From NCBI GenBank assembly GCA_950097015.1, contig CATNEN010000005.1, positions 1,054,001-1,118,000 on the forward strand: a stretch of 64,000 bases of DNA, read 5' to 3'. Position 1 is the first letter of the stretch. Every line of letters begins with the position of its first letter. This DNA comes from Macrostomum hystrix. Taxonomy: Eukaryota > Platyhelminthes > Macrostomidae. Shown here piece after piece: positions 54,401 to 64,000 of the stretch. The translations under genes and the position numbers were made by a program. A model generated the notes under the pieces. That model searched no databases and had not been told where the DNA came from. It was given only the letters and a program-made list of their open reading frames with translations.

Positions 54401-55590
54401 TCCGTGATTAGATATTTTGTATTTTTTGTACTCCATCGGCCGCCTTGAAGATACACGAGTCGGCCCGGTGCAGACATGCCACCATTCAATTTCAATGAGC
54501 TTCGTCGCGATCTAGAAGCCCGCTTTGGCCAGGGTCTAATCTCCGAGCACGATCTGGTTAGCGCCGCTCTCTATCCGAAGGTGTTCGACGAATTCGCCGA
54601 ATTCCGGCGTCAATATGGCGACGTTTCTAAGCTTACAACGCGCAGCTTCTTCCAGGGGCCGAAGATTGCCGAAGAGTTGGAGCTATGCCTGGACAAAGGC
54701 ATCACCGTCTATGTGAAGAGTTTGGCTGTGACTGAGCCGGATAAAGTTGGGCAGCGCAGGTAAGCAGCAGTTTTTCTAATTGCAAACTAAGGCGACGAAA
54801 GTAGAGTTGTGCCGGAGTGAGGTGGTTGTGCCGGAGTGAGGTGGTTGTGCCGGAGTGAGGTGGTTGTGCCGGAGTGAGGTGGTTGTACCGGAGTGAGTTG
54901 GTTGTGCCGGAGTGAGGTGGTTGTGCCGGAGTGAGGTGGTTGTGCCGGAGTGAGGTGGTTGTGCCGGAGTGAGGTGGTTGTACCGGAGTGAGTTGGTTGT
55001 GCCGGAGTGAGGTGCTTGTGCCGGAGTTAGGTGGTTGTGCCGGAGTGAGGTGGCTGTGCCGGAGTGAAGTGGCTGTGCCGGAGTGAGGTGGTTGTGCCGG
55101 AGTGAGGTGGTTGTGCCGGAGTGAGGTGGTTGTGCCGGAGTGAGGTGCTTGTGCCGGAGTGGGTGGTTCGGTGTGAGTTTGTGGGTGCGAGGTGAGGCAC
55201 GCGGCGACTATTATCAAAGTAACTATAAGTAATAAAAAACTGTAAACACCAAACCGCAGATGCTTTTTCGAGGTAAACGGTCAATTGCGCATGCTACACA
55301 CCCGTGATCGTGTGGCTTCGAAGGGCATGGTGTTTCGGCGCAAAGCCCAACCGACAGTCGACAAAGGCGAAGTAGGCGCGCCAATGCCCGGCGAAGTGCT
55401 GAATGTACGCGTGAAGGCTGGCGAGTTAGTGACTAAAGGCCAGGCTCTGCTAACACTGTCGGCAATGAAGATGGAGCTAACTGTCACCAGTCCCCTTTGT
55501 GGCACAGTCAAAAGTGTGTGGATCAAAGTGGGCGACAAGGTTGAGGGCGACGATCTTGTAGTATCTGTTGAGGCTAGCAAAGTCGACTGA
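45471..55590 (+). CDS. PC: Pyruvate carboxylase, mitochondrial, 12 exons, complete
   Basis: Exons 45471-45875, 46335-46685, 47624-47932, 48676-48915, 49667-49895, 50559-50651, 50719-51092, 52181-52395, 53048-53561, 54010-54212, 54451-54759 and 55260-55590 (TGA) join in phase to 1190 residues (human 1178). The ATG at 45471 is chosen over 45537 because it adds a basic, nearly acid-free leader ([17 protein letters not shown]) suited to mitochondrial import. The biotin carboxylase domain starts [19 protein letters not shown]; the ATP-grasp loop [13 protein letters not shown] is at about 200. The carboxyltransferase has [18 protein letters not shown] (about 572-590) and [11 protein letters not shown], whose Lys748 corresponds to the carbamylated active-site lysine. 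The biotin carrier SAMKME places biotin on Lys1151. The enzyme makes oxaloacetate from pyruvate and bicarbonate with ATP, in the mitochondrial matrix. Poly(A) signals at 55800 and 55897. Most introns contain satellite arrays. Confidence 0.97.
45955..46185 (+). mobile_element. SINE, 3' part with (att)n tail, in pyruvate carboxylase intron 1
   Basis: Contains tttagcaagaaactttac, gcattgcttcagttcgccca and gctgttaaattggtacc, matching the core of the SINE at 21721-21800. It continues through a GC-rich body and ends with a run of att triplets (about 46162-46180), a typical SINE tail. The tRNA head is not visible, so the copy is probably 5'-truncated. Confidence 0.65.
46752..47290. repeat. Minisatellite, 33-bp unit, about 16 copies, in pyruvate carboxylase intron 2
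   Basis: Core gtgaaagttaggctgatgta followed by cattcaatgtaca. The unit is divisible by three and stop-free on both strands, giving false open frames. Confidence 0.95.
47950..48640. repeat. Minisatellite, 31-bp unit, about 22 copies, in pyruvate carboxylase intron 3
   Basis: Core gattctgacccacctcgacc followed by catttcaagac. It starts about 15 bp after the donor at 47933. Confidence 0.94.
48950..49645. repeat. Minisatellite, about 24-bp unit, with a 295-bp inner duplication, in pyruvate carboxylase intron 4
   Basis: Core gtgaacaaagacacatgtta. A distinctive block beginning gatagttcacaaagac and containing aaataatgacacgcctg occurs at about 49086 and again at 49381. Confidence 0.92.
49965..50490. 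repeat. Minisatellite, 10-bp unit, about 52 copies, in pyruvate carboxylase intron 5
   Basis: Nearly pure agtcagggag, with few substitutions. Purine-rich on the sense strand. Confidence 0.95.
51225..51795. repeat. Polypurine GA-rich satellite, in pyruvate carboxylase intron 7, left block
   Basis: Units of gagagaggagagag with ggacagagggg interruptions, almost pure purine on the sense strand over 570 bp. Such tracts can form triplex (H-DNA). Confidence 0.93.
51796..51955 (+). other. tRNA-like / possible SINE insert between GA blocks
   Basis: Between two GA-rich blocks lies a unique stretch starting ggctagcctggcgctctagc (A-box-like) and gttcaaatcc (B-box-like, about 51838-51847), then 90 bp of unrelated sequence. 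It may be a tRNA-derived SINE that split the satellite. It is too degenerate to be called a tRNA gene. Confidence 0.35.
51956..52135. repeat. Polypurine GA-rich satellite, right block
   Basis: Continuation of the 51225-51795 satellite with aggagagagaggagaa units, ending about 45 bp before exon 8. Confidence 0.92.
52396..53047 (+). other. Pyruvate carboxylase intron 8, degenerate repeat
   Basis: Loose, irregular repetition of short strings such as ttccaggaaact and ttctaggaa. It looks like an old decayed array. No gene in it. Confidence 0.5.
53575..53865. repeat. Minisatellite, 21-bp unit, in pyruvate carboxylase intron 9
   Basis: Core cctgttcattgatcaaggat, about 14 copies, starting about 15 bp after the donor at 53562. 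Confidence 0.92.
54255..54396. mobile_element. Inverted-repeat element carrying telomere repeats, in pyruvate carboxylase intron 10
   Basis: Perfect 17-bp inverted repeats gacattttactgccagc (54255-54271) and its complement (54380-54396) enclose a 142-bp element. Inside is a run of ccctaa (54292-54322, about 5 repeats; TTAGGG on the other strand) and two more degenerate copies of the terminal sequence (about 54343-54379). No target duplication was seen. It may be a MITE that captured telomere repeats, or a healed break. Confidence 0.7.
54810..55168. repeat. Minisatellite, 19-bp unit, about 19 copies, in pyruvate carboxylase intron 11
   Basis: Core gtgccggagtgaggtggtt, few variants. It occupies most of intron 54760-55259. 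Confidence 0.95.
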
Positions 55591-57777
55591 GCACACAGGA
55601 CTTTTTTGAGCTGGTTGCTACTTCTGTGCAGACAAAATTGACTTGCAAACGATACTTTTATACTTAAAAATAGCAAACGAATAATTAGTGGTAGATGAAC
55701 AAACCTGTCAAACAAATGAAGTTTCTGTTTTGACAATCTGAAAAGTCGACTCCACATTTCTGGGACAATTGACGATTGCGTAATAGAAGGCGGTTTAAAA
55801 ATAAACCCGGAAACAGTTTTAGGCTAGCCAGAATCGTGAAGTCGACTGTGTGACTATTTGAAGGTCATTTAAACTATTTTAAACGATTTCGAGCGTAATA
55901 AATAAAAAACGCGTAAAAAGACGACCGCACACAGGCAAGTACAATAATTTGTGTATAGCAAAAAATTCGCTTATTTTATTTATTTCTATTAGATTGGTGC
56001 GGGACATTTAGCCACTGATCCGCCCTCGGTTAATGTGGGTGCTTTGAAAAGCGATAGAGTCGGTTGTCTACCAGCCCAGCTACCCGCGGAACTGTCACTG
56101 AGAGAGGGGGGGAGAAGAAGAGGAGAGATGGAAGGGTTCAGTGGATGTTGGGAGTGGTCCTATTGGCCTCAGGCTAGCCAGTCCCACTCGTCCCATAGGC
56201 CACGTGCATAATGGCCATGCCTACTGTAGTGTCGGCATGTTTTTATAATGCGTATATTTCTACTTGCAGTAACTTATTCGCGCACGTCAATATTATGAAT
56301 TATTTTAATGTATCTGATAGGTTAGTTGTTTGTACATGCGCACCCCAGCCAGGCCTAACACGCGACCGGCCGGTCACCCCTGCTCTACAGCCAAGGCATC
56401 AGACTAGCCCTGGTCTGGTGGGCCCAACCAATGGGAGGACGGCTAGCCGATTGAGGTGAACCGACTTAAGTGCGACACCCCGAGCCGGGCCAATCAGCAG
56501 CCGGTTCGTTAACCGTCAGGGTCGACCTGGCAGAAGAACAAGCGGCGCGGCCGGCACCCAGGCTTTGATGAGGGCTGGGGCGGGCGCTTGACTATAAAAC
56601 TGACTATTGCGCTGAAATATTGTTCTCATGTGATTCTGGTCTCGCGTTTGACCTTGCTCTTGCTCTTGATCTTGATATTGTTCTCATTCGTGTTACGCAT
56701 CCTAGTAAATAGATACCGGGACAGGTAAACCGGTCCAACTAGTTAGTCAAAGAAAACCCCCACACTCAACCCCACGTCAGTAAGTAGCTTGCGCTGAGCT
56801 CGGTACGTCTGGCCAACTGCTGACGGAGTGTTAGATAGGGATTGGCAAGCACGGAAGCACTCTCCATATCACCGACAATCATCGGTGGGACGCCGTCGAA
56901 CAGACATTAGGTGTGGCACGATAGAACTATCGTTGTGCCATAGTGCAGAAGTGCTTGCTGGTCGCCTCGGTTTTATGTTAGGGATTTTGGTTAGGTTTCG
57001 CGTTATTTGTCTTGTTTGTTATAGGGACTATCTGTTTGTCTAGGATTTATTTGTGTTGTTTATCGTGTCGTATTATCGAGTAGAGTTCGTGTTTTGTGTT
57101 GCGGTTATCGAGATTTTGTTAGTGCGAATTGTGAATTGGATTGAATTAAGTACAGTACCTGGCAGGGGACGAAAAGAGCGCTGCCAGGGGAATTGATCAG
57201 TGATCATAGCTTTCTCTTATTTACTGGTTAACACTTAAATATCAGCTGTTTAGCTTGGAATTTGAATCGTCTTGTCTTCGTTATTTCGAGTTGCGAAAAG
57301 AGAATCTCTCACAAAGAGTAGGACACCCGACCTCATTTAGGAATCTCAACGTAAAGAGAGACCTAAGTCAAAATATCACACTACCCCAAGCTGTGCTCGA
57401 AACCGGCGAAAAGTCTAAGGGAATTTGGATTGCCCGGAATCGGACAAGACAGGGCCTGGGTAGCCTACTGTCGCCAGAAATTTTGTGAGTAGAAAAATGA
57501 TGATAATATTGGAGGTTTTTTTACACCAGGCACCTGGACGAGAATCATTGAATATCTCGATTCTAATTCTCATGGAAGTTGTTTCATCGCATAGAGCGGA
57601 AAATTTTAGCCTGTTTGTTGGAATTTCGTGGCGATTGGTTGAATAATTTAGGAGATAAAGAGAAAAAATCGAAATGTCCCATCGTAGTCTTTCGACTGAA
57701 AAAGTCTTGACTCGGAATAAGCCTTCAAATTCTCAACTTTAAATTAGACTGCACAAGTACGTAAATCAGTACTTCAG
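55591..57777. other. Intergenic region with GC-rich, LTR-like stretch and SINE-like fragment
   Basis: Pyruvate carboxylase poly(A) signals lie at 55800-55805 and 55897-55906. On the - strand a tRNA-like head (tagctgggctgg, about 56080-56091) with an A-rich tail near 55975 suggests a short SINE. From about 56340 to 57190 the DNA is GC-richer, with CCAAT (about 56496), a TATA-like ctataaaac (about 56592), a hairpin at about 56915-56945 and an 8-bp-stem hairpin near 57156-57186. These are possible remains of an LTR element; no coding domain is recognised. Confidence 0.4.
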
Positions 57778-60700
57778 TCAGCTGTACAAGGCAGTTTTAA
57801 TCCAGCCGCTAGAGAATACGGCAATGACTCCAGCCATGCTGCTCAGCATGCCGATCACGTTTAATGTCAGGGCCATTCGACCCTGGTTGCTAGCCTGTCT
57901 GCGCCAGTTGTCGCCCTGGCGTTGCGTAAGAAACCTGTGTGAACGCAGCGAGAATACCAGTGCCAAAATGCCGAATGGCATATTGATGAACAGGGCGGTT
58001 AATACTGACATCAGCAGGTAGGTTGTTCGATTGGCATTAGCTTTGCTGGCTGGCTCGGTCGACGGAATCGAATCGTGGTCGAAATGGTCGTCTAGGCGTG
58101 ACAGATATAGATACGATGTCCGGGGCGGCTCTGGAATACGGTGGTATGATGCGACAAAAAAATTATGATAATGGACTGGATGAAACGGTCTTTACCTTTG
58201 GATACGAAAGTATAGGATGGGGTGAGTGAAACAGCATGTACACTGGGGACGAAAAAGGAGGATGGGGTGGGTGCGACTGTCTGTTTACTGAGGGACGAAA
58301 GTGGAGGATGGGGTGGGTGCGACAGTCTGTTCACTGGGGGACGCGAAAGTGGAGGATGGGGTGCGTGCGACAGTCTGTTCACTGGGGGACGAAAGTGGAG
58401 GATGGGGTGGGTGCGACAGTCTGCTCACTGGGGGACGAAAGTGGAGGATGGGGTGCAACACGATTTTGCTTTGGACAACTCCGGGCTGCCTCAGCTAAGT
58501 GAGATTTTGTTCAACTTGCAGTAATAAACACGAAAGTATGCTTTACTAATATTTCATGCATGCACTTTTTCTGGACCCTGTCTTATGTCTGTCTTTACAA
58601 TGCCAAATATGATTGATTTAACTAGTCCTATCTGCTCTTTCGATTCCAAAATCTTCGAAAATTCATGGCTTTAATTAAAAATTTATAAGCAACTTAAAAT
58701 GGCTAGCAAAATATATGTGACAGACAGTGTTGTTGCCGACTCCCAAACAACGCATATAAAATTCAAGTGCATCTAAATATAATTTTGGGTAGCCACAATA
58801 GGCAAGATTGAGAAATATCAAAACGGAGTGAGAGAGAATGTCCTGCGTAAAATTTAGCTGACAGCTAGAGAAAGTGAGAGCTAAATGAAATGCATGCGGC
58901 CCCTGTGCATACTCAGCTAATGAAGATCCCACGCCGCCTTGACAAATCCCATTGGGGGAACATTGATAAATTAGATAGTAATTTGCCAAGTCATGCTCCA
59001 GTGAGTGATCAAGTCCAGAAAGGTAGTGCGGGGGGAACTCACTCTATGTCTATGAGGATCTGATTAGTTGGATTCCAATCGAATCTGATTTACGAATTGA
59101 TGACGCGCCGCTGACTAACTCAGGCGCGAATCAACTCAGAGGTTGACGGGGGGTAATTTACAGGCCCTACTAATGGAGCCCTAATAGTTGAATGAGTGCA
59201 CTTGCAAGCCTGTCCATGCGAGATTTACTAAGCCATCAGTTTTTTATACTGTGCTTGCCAAATTGGCAGACAAGTACATAGAAAGAGAAGTACTTTTTAT
59301 ATTTGAAGTCGGGATCCCAAGGAACAGGTGTACTGTAGTTTAATTGAGTTGGGATCCAAAGGAACAGGTGTACTGTAGTTTAATTGAGTTGCGATCCAAA
59401 GGAACAAATGTACTGTAGTTTAATTGAGTTGGGATCCAAAGGAACAGGTGTACTGTAGTTTAATTGAGTTGGGATCCAAAGGAACAGGTGTACTGTAGTT
59501 TAATTGAGTTGCGATCCAAAGGAACAGGTGTACTGTAGTTTAATTGAGTTGGGATCCAAAGGAACAGGTGTACTGTAGTTTAATTGAGCTGGGATCTCAA
59601 GGAACAGGTGTACTGTAGTTTAATTGAGTTGTGATCCAAAGGAACAGGTGTACTGTAGTTTAATTGAGTTGGGATCCAAAGGAACAAATGTACTGTAGTT
59701 TAATTGAGTTGGGATCCAAAGGAACAGGTGTACTGTAGTTTAATTGAGTTACGATCCAAAGGAACAGGTGTACTGTAGTTTAATTGAGTTGGCATCCAAA
59801 GGAACAGGTGTACTGTAGTTTAATTGAGTTGGGATCCAAAGGAACAGGTGTACTGTAGTTTAATTGAGTTGGGATCCAAAGGAACAGGTGTACTGTAGTT
59901 TAATTGAGTTGCGATCCAAAGGAACAGGTGTACTGTAGTTTAATTGAGTTGGGATCCAAAGGAACAGGTGTACTGTAGTTTAATTGAGCTGGGATCTCAA
60001 GGAACAGGTGTACTGTAGTTTAATTGAGCTGGGATCTCAAGGAACAGGTGTACTGTAGTTTAATTGAGTTGCGATCCAAAGGAACAGGTGTACTGTAGTT
60101 TAATTGAGTTGTGATCCAAAGGAACAGGTGTACTGTAGTTTAAATGAGTTGGGATCCAAAGGAACAGGTGTACTGTAGTTTAATTGAGTTGGGATCCAAA
60201 GGAACAGGTTTACTGTAGTTTAATTGAGTTGTGATCCAAAGGAACAGGTGTACTGTAGTTTAATTGAGCTGGGATCTCAAGGAACAGGTGTACTGTAGTT
60301 TAATTGAGTTGGCATCCAAAGGAACAGGTGTACTGTAGTTTAATTGAGTTGGCATCCAAAGGAACAGGTGTACTGTAGTTTAATTGAGTTGGCATCCAAA
60401 GGAACAGGTGTACTGTAGTTTAATTGAGTTGGCATCCAAAGGAACAGGTGTACTGTAGTTTAATTGAGTTGGCATCCAAAGGAACAGGTGTACTGTAGTT
60501 TAATTGAGTTGGGATCTCAAGGAACAGGTGTACTGTAGTTTAATTGAGTTGGGATCTCAAGGAACAGGTGTACTGTAGTTTAATTGAGCTGGGATCTCAA
60601 GGAACAGGTGTACTGTAGTTTAATTGAGTTGGGATCTCAAGGAACAGGTGTACTGTAGTTTAATTGAGCTGGGATCTCAAGGAACAGGTGTACTGTAGTT

Positions 60701-62270
60701 TAATTGAGCTGGGATCTCAAGGAACAGGTGTACTGTAGTTTAATTGAGCTGGGATCTCAAGGAACAGGTGTACTGTAGTTTAATTGAGTTGGGATCCAAA
60801 GGAACAGGTGTACTGTAGTTTAATTGAGTTGGCATCCAAAGGAACAGGTGTACTGTAGTTTAATTGAGTTGGCATCCAAAGGAACAGGTGTACTGTAGTT
60901 TAATTGAGTTGGCATCCAAAGGAACAGGTGTACTGTAGTTTAATTGAGCTGGGATCCCAAGGAACAGGTGTACTGTAGTTTAATTGAGTTGGCATCCAAA
61001 GGAACAGGTGTACTGTAGTTTAATTGAGTTGGCATCCAAAGGAACAGGTGTACTGTAGTTTAATTGAGTTGGGATCTCAAGGAACAGGTGTACTGTAGTT
61101 TAATTGAGTTGGGATCTCAAGGAACAGGTGTACTGTAGTTTAATTGAGTTGGGATCTCAAGGAACAGGTGTACTGTAGTTTAATTGAGTTGGCATCCAAA
61201 GGAACAGGTGTACTGTAGTTTAATTGAGTTGGGATCTCAAGGAACAGGTGTACTGTAGTTTAATTGAGCTGGGATCTCAAGGAACAGGTGTACTGTAGTT
61301 TAATTGAGTTGCGATCCAAAGGAACAGGTGTACTGTAGTTTAATTGAGCTGGGATCTCAAGGAACAGGTGTACTGTAGTTTAATTGAGTTGGCATCCAAA
61401 GGAACAGGTGTACTGTAGTTTAATTGAGTTGGCATCCAAAGGAACAGGTGTACTGTAGTTTAATTGAGTTGGGATCTCAAGGAACAGGTGTACTGTAGTT
61501 TAATTGAGTTGTGATCCAAAGGAACAGGTGTACTGTAGTTTAATTGAGCTGGGATCTCAAGGAACAGGTGTACTGTAGTTTAATTGAGCTGGGATCTCAA
61601 TGAACAGGTGTACTGTAGTTTAATTGAGCTGGGATCCAAAGGAACAGGTGTACTGTAGTTTAATTGAGCTGGGATCTCAAGGAACAGGTGTACTGTAGTT
61701 TAATTGAGCTGGGATCCAAAGGAACAGGTGTACTGTAGTTTAATTGAGCTGGGATCTCAAGGAACAGGTGTACTGTAGTTTAATTGAGCTGGGATCTCAA
61801 GGAACAGGTGTACTGTAGTTTAATTGAGCTGGGATCCAAAGGAACAGGTGTACTGTAGTTTAATTGAGCTGGGATCCAAAGGAACAGGTGTACTGTAGTT
61901 TAATTGAGTTGGCATCCAAAGGAACAGGTGTACTGTAGTTTAATTGAGCTGGGATCCAAAGGAACAGGTGTACTGTAGTTTAATTGAGTTGGCATCCAAA
62001 GGAACAGGTGTACTGTAGTTTAATTGAGTTGGCATCCAAAGGAACAGGTGTACTGTAGTTTAATTGAGCTGGGATCCAAAGGAACAGGTGTACTGGATTT
62101 GGCTTAATACAGTTTGTAGTATATCCATTAAACAGCAATCAAAGCTTACCAATGTTACATTCCATTATTCTATGATCGACCAAAGTTTCTACGCCATTAA
62201 CTTTCTCTGCACTAGTGGCCTCCTTAACAGTGGAAAGTTCAGCTTCGTGTACATGATGACTAGTCTCCAT
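57778..62270 (-). CDS. CD225/dispanin-family membrane protein, 2 exons
   Basis: Exon 1 (62270 down to 62150) starts METSHHVHEAELSTV and ends at a GTAAGC donor in phase 1. Exon 2 (58130 down to 57778) follows a ttccag acceptor and completes the codon in frame. Total 157 residues, complete. The C-terminal half has the CD225/dispanin layout: a hydrophobic re-entrant segment YLLMSVLTALFINMPFGILA, then LVFSLRSHRFLTQ, a basic loop with WRRQASNQGRMA, and a second membrane segment LNVIGMLSSMAGVIAVF close to the C-terminus. The N-terminal half is acidic and Ser/Thr-rich and faces the cytosol in this family. The family includes IFITM, PRRT2, TMEM233 and SYNDIG proteins, which act in membrane fusion, trafficking and synapses. 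Which subgroup is not clear; an antiviral role should not be assumed. The 4-kb intron is almost all satellite. Confidence 0.78.
58226..58456. repeat. Minisatellite, about 46-bp unit, 5 copies, in dispanin intron
   Basis: Core ggacgaaagtggaggatggg, joined to gtgggtgcgacagtctgttc. Starts about 95 bp inside the intron on the acceptor side. Confidence 0.9.
58457..59300. other. Unique part of dispanin intron
   Basis: AT-rich non-repetitive sequence. No exon recognised on either strand. Confidence 0.5.
59302..62094. repeat. Minisatellite, 40-bp unit, about 70 copies, in dispanin intron
   Basis: Core ggaacaggtgtactgtagtt followed by taattgagttgggatccaaa. Units are strictly 40 bp. Variants fall at a few fixed sites (gagtt/gagct, ggcatcc/gcgatcc/gggatctc), in runs. 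It ends 56 bp before exon 1 of the - strand gene. Confidence 0.97.
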
Positions 62271-62400
62271 GCGTTACGAACACTCTGTTGAGTTGCCTTT
62301 TAGTTACATGTGCCCGGATATAAAAGTTCGACACAAAATTGCTTTTGCCAACTCTCGCTGGCGATCAGCTCCTGATTGGCTAAGAGTATGGCTGAGTCCA
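62271..62400 (-). promoter_or_regulatory. Putative promoter of the dispanin-family gene
   Basis: Reading the - strand, a CCAAT box (agccaatcagg, complement of 62370-62380) precedes an AT-rich TATA-like element (62318-62325), about 50 bp before the start codon at 62270. The TATA string is canonical only on the + strand (tataaaag), so strand assignment rests mainly on the gene position. Confidence 0.4.
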
Positions 62401-62619
62401 TTAGCTTTGGGAGAACTTTTTAGTAAAAAATGTTGGATACTTTGCACGAGAATAGTTTTTTGTAAAAAAAAACGAATGCAGTAAAATTTGGAAATCGTTA
62501 CTGACTTTGCAAATGGCTTCTGATTCTATGAAATGAAATTGAAATCAACTGAAAGATAATTTCTTGCAGCCCGATGTAGAGAGAGTTTGAAAATAGAAAA
62601 TGTAACACAGATGGCAGAG

Positions 62620-63420
62620 ATTGGTTAGACACCAAGGAATCTAACACAGATGGCAGAGATTGGTTAGACACAAAGGAATCTAACACACAGATGGGTTAGA
62701 CACTGGGAATCTAACACAGAGATGGGTTAGACACTGGGGAATCTAACACACAGATGGGTTAGACACTGGGGAATCTATAACAGATGGGTTAGACACTGGG
62801 GAATCTATAACAGATGGGTTAGACACTGGGGAATCTATAACAGATGGGTTAGACACTGGGGAATCTATAACAGATGGGTTAGACACTGGGGAATCTATAA
62901 CAGATGGGTTAGACACTGGGGAATCTATAACAGATGGGTTAGACACTGGGGAATCTATAACAGATGGGTTAGACACTGGGGAATCTATAACAGATGGGTT
63001 AGACACTGGGGAATCTATAACAGATGGGTTAGACACTGGGGAATCTATAACAGATGGGTTAGACACTGGGGAATCTATGACAGATGGTTTAGACACTGGG
63101 GAATCTATAACAGATGGGTTAGACACTGGGGAATCTATAACAGATGGGTTAGACACTGGGGAATCTATAACAGATGGGTTAGACACTGGGGAATCTATAA
63201 CAGATGGGTTAGACACTGGGGAATCTATAACAGATGGGTTAGACACTGGGGAATCTATAACAGATGGGTTAGACACTGGGGAATCTATAACAGATGGGTT
63301 AGACACTGGGGAATCTATAACAGATGGGTTAGACACTGGGGAATCTATAACAGATGGGTTAGACACTGGGGAATCTATAACAGATGGGTTAGACACTGGG
63401 GAATCTAACACACAGATAGT
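62620..63420. repeat. Minisatellite, 30-bp unit, about 25 copies
   Basis: Core gatgggttagacactgggga followed by atctataaca; the first few units are irregular. Highly uniform from 62770 to 63400. Stop-free on both strands in one frame, which gives false 115- and 222-codon frames. Confidence 0.96.
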
Positions 63421-64000
63421 TTAGACTTTAGACATGTAAAAAATCAAAAGTCTATCTAACAGAGCCAGCCTAATGAACGGACCAAATAATATTAGGTAAT
63501 CTAATAACCTGCGATGGCACACAATGTCCACGCCTATTTAGCGAAAGCAGAAGAGAGCACGGGTTTGTTTAAATCCTCAAATTCTGAATACCAAGCACGC
63601 AAACGTATATATGGCTTGTGAGTTTGGCCGAAATTAAATTGACTAACAAAGTTAATTTAAGAAGCACTTTTATTAGTTGCTAGGCCTTTCGGCTTTCTGC
63701 TAGATAGAGTGCAACTTGCAGCTTTAACCTGAAATGTATGTATTTTAATTTCATTAGGGAAAAACGTAATAAATAAAACAATTCGTTACTTACAGATGTA
63801 ACGAATAACTGCAATTAACGGTACCGGGCTAAACTTGGTAACTTCACAGCATTGGTTACATTTCAACGATATGTTAATAAATAAACGATGCTCTTAAATA
63901 ATTAGAATAGCTGTTCAGACCAGCGTTTAGAAGCTACGCACTTTTAATAGCCTAGGTGGTCGAGAGTTCGAATCTTTAAGCCCAAAAGGGAAACAATTAA
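63421..64000. other. Intergenic AT-rich sequence, window end
   Basis: No gene recognised. Near 63930-63980 a degenerate tRNA-like string (tagcctaggtgg, then gagttcgaatct) may be another SINE edge; the spacing is too short for a tRNA gene. Confidence 0.4.

Noticed and set aside
62743-63424. 222-codon repeat protein on the - strand and 115-codon frame on the + strand
   Set aside because: Thirty-base satellite, stop-free in one register; no non-repeat coding sequence attached.
63930-63985. tRNA gene near the window end
   Set aside because: A- and B-box-like strings are too close together and no cloverleaf can be drawn.

Overview
This is a stretch of an animal (metazoan) nuclear genome. The genes have GT-AG spliceosomal introns, poly(A) signals and animal-type proteins (an SFMBT Polycomb protein, a BRD10-type bromodomain protein, a voltage-sensor protein, a mitochondrial pyruvate carboxylase). 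There is also a Ty3-type retrotransposon, tRNA-derived SINEs, MITEs and a short run of the animal telomere repeat. Stops TAA, TAG and TGA are all used, so the code is standard. Very heavy local satellite DNA, compact genes and the SINE core suggest an invertebrate, perhaps a flatworm or another lophotrochozoan. The species cannot be fixed from the sequence.

Layout. Seven protein genes lie head to tail on the + strand: the 3' end of inorganic pyrophosphatase (1-299); a universal stress protein (2888-9160, 3 exons); a BRD10/KIAA2026-like bromodomain protein (13940-26050, 9 exons visible, 5' end not found); NUBP1 (27123-28518, 2 exons); an SFMBT-like four-MBT/SLED/SAM protein (29872-34067, 4 exons visible, 5' end not found); an Hv1/TMEM266-like voltage-sensor protein (39744-44951, 8 exons); and pyruvate carboxylase (45471-55590, 12 exons, complete, 1190 aa). 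An eighth gene, a CD225/dispanin-family membrane protein (57778-62270, 2 exons), is on the - strand. I rebuilt these by joining exons by hand. Every junction listed keeps the reading phase, and exon lengths sum to multiples of three.

Between and inside the genes, the dominant feature is tandem repetition. Nearly every large intron is filled by its own minisatellite with its own unit (10 to 46 bp). The array often starts within tens of bases of the donor and runs almost to the acceptor. Several unit sequences contain a 3'-splice-site-like pyrimidine tract plus CAG. Long open frames inside these arrays are by-products of unit lengths divisible by three, or of units lacking stops, and are not genes.

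Mobile DNA: a Ty3 element with two identical 207-bp LTRs and a 5-bp target duplication sits inside a minisatellite in the stress-protein intron. It has one long gag-pol frame but lacks the N-terminal part of RNase H. A TA-flanked MITE (11772-12413) and a hAT-type MITE (12659-12939) lie upstream of the BRD10-like gene. SINE copies sit in a BRD10-like intron and in pyruvate carboxylase intron 1. A small inverted-repeat element containing telomere repeats lies in a pyruvate carboxylase intron.

The genes form no obvious shared pathway (phosphate and pyruvate metabolism, Fe-S assembly, chromatin, membrane potential). They look like housekeeping and regulatory neighbours. The most interesting points are the one-array-per-intron pattern, the altered voltage sensor, the young but apparently defective retrotransposon, the telomere-repeat foldback element, and hairpin structures around a poly(A) signal and in a possible structured RNA at 10.07-10.21 kb.
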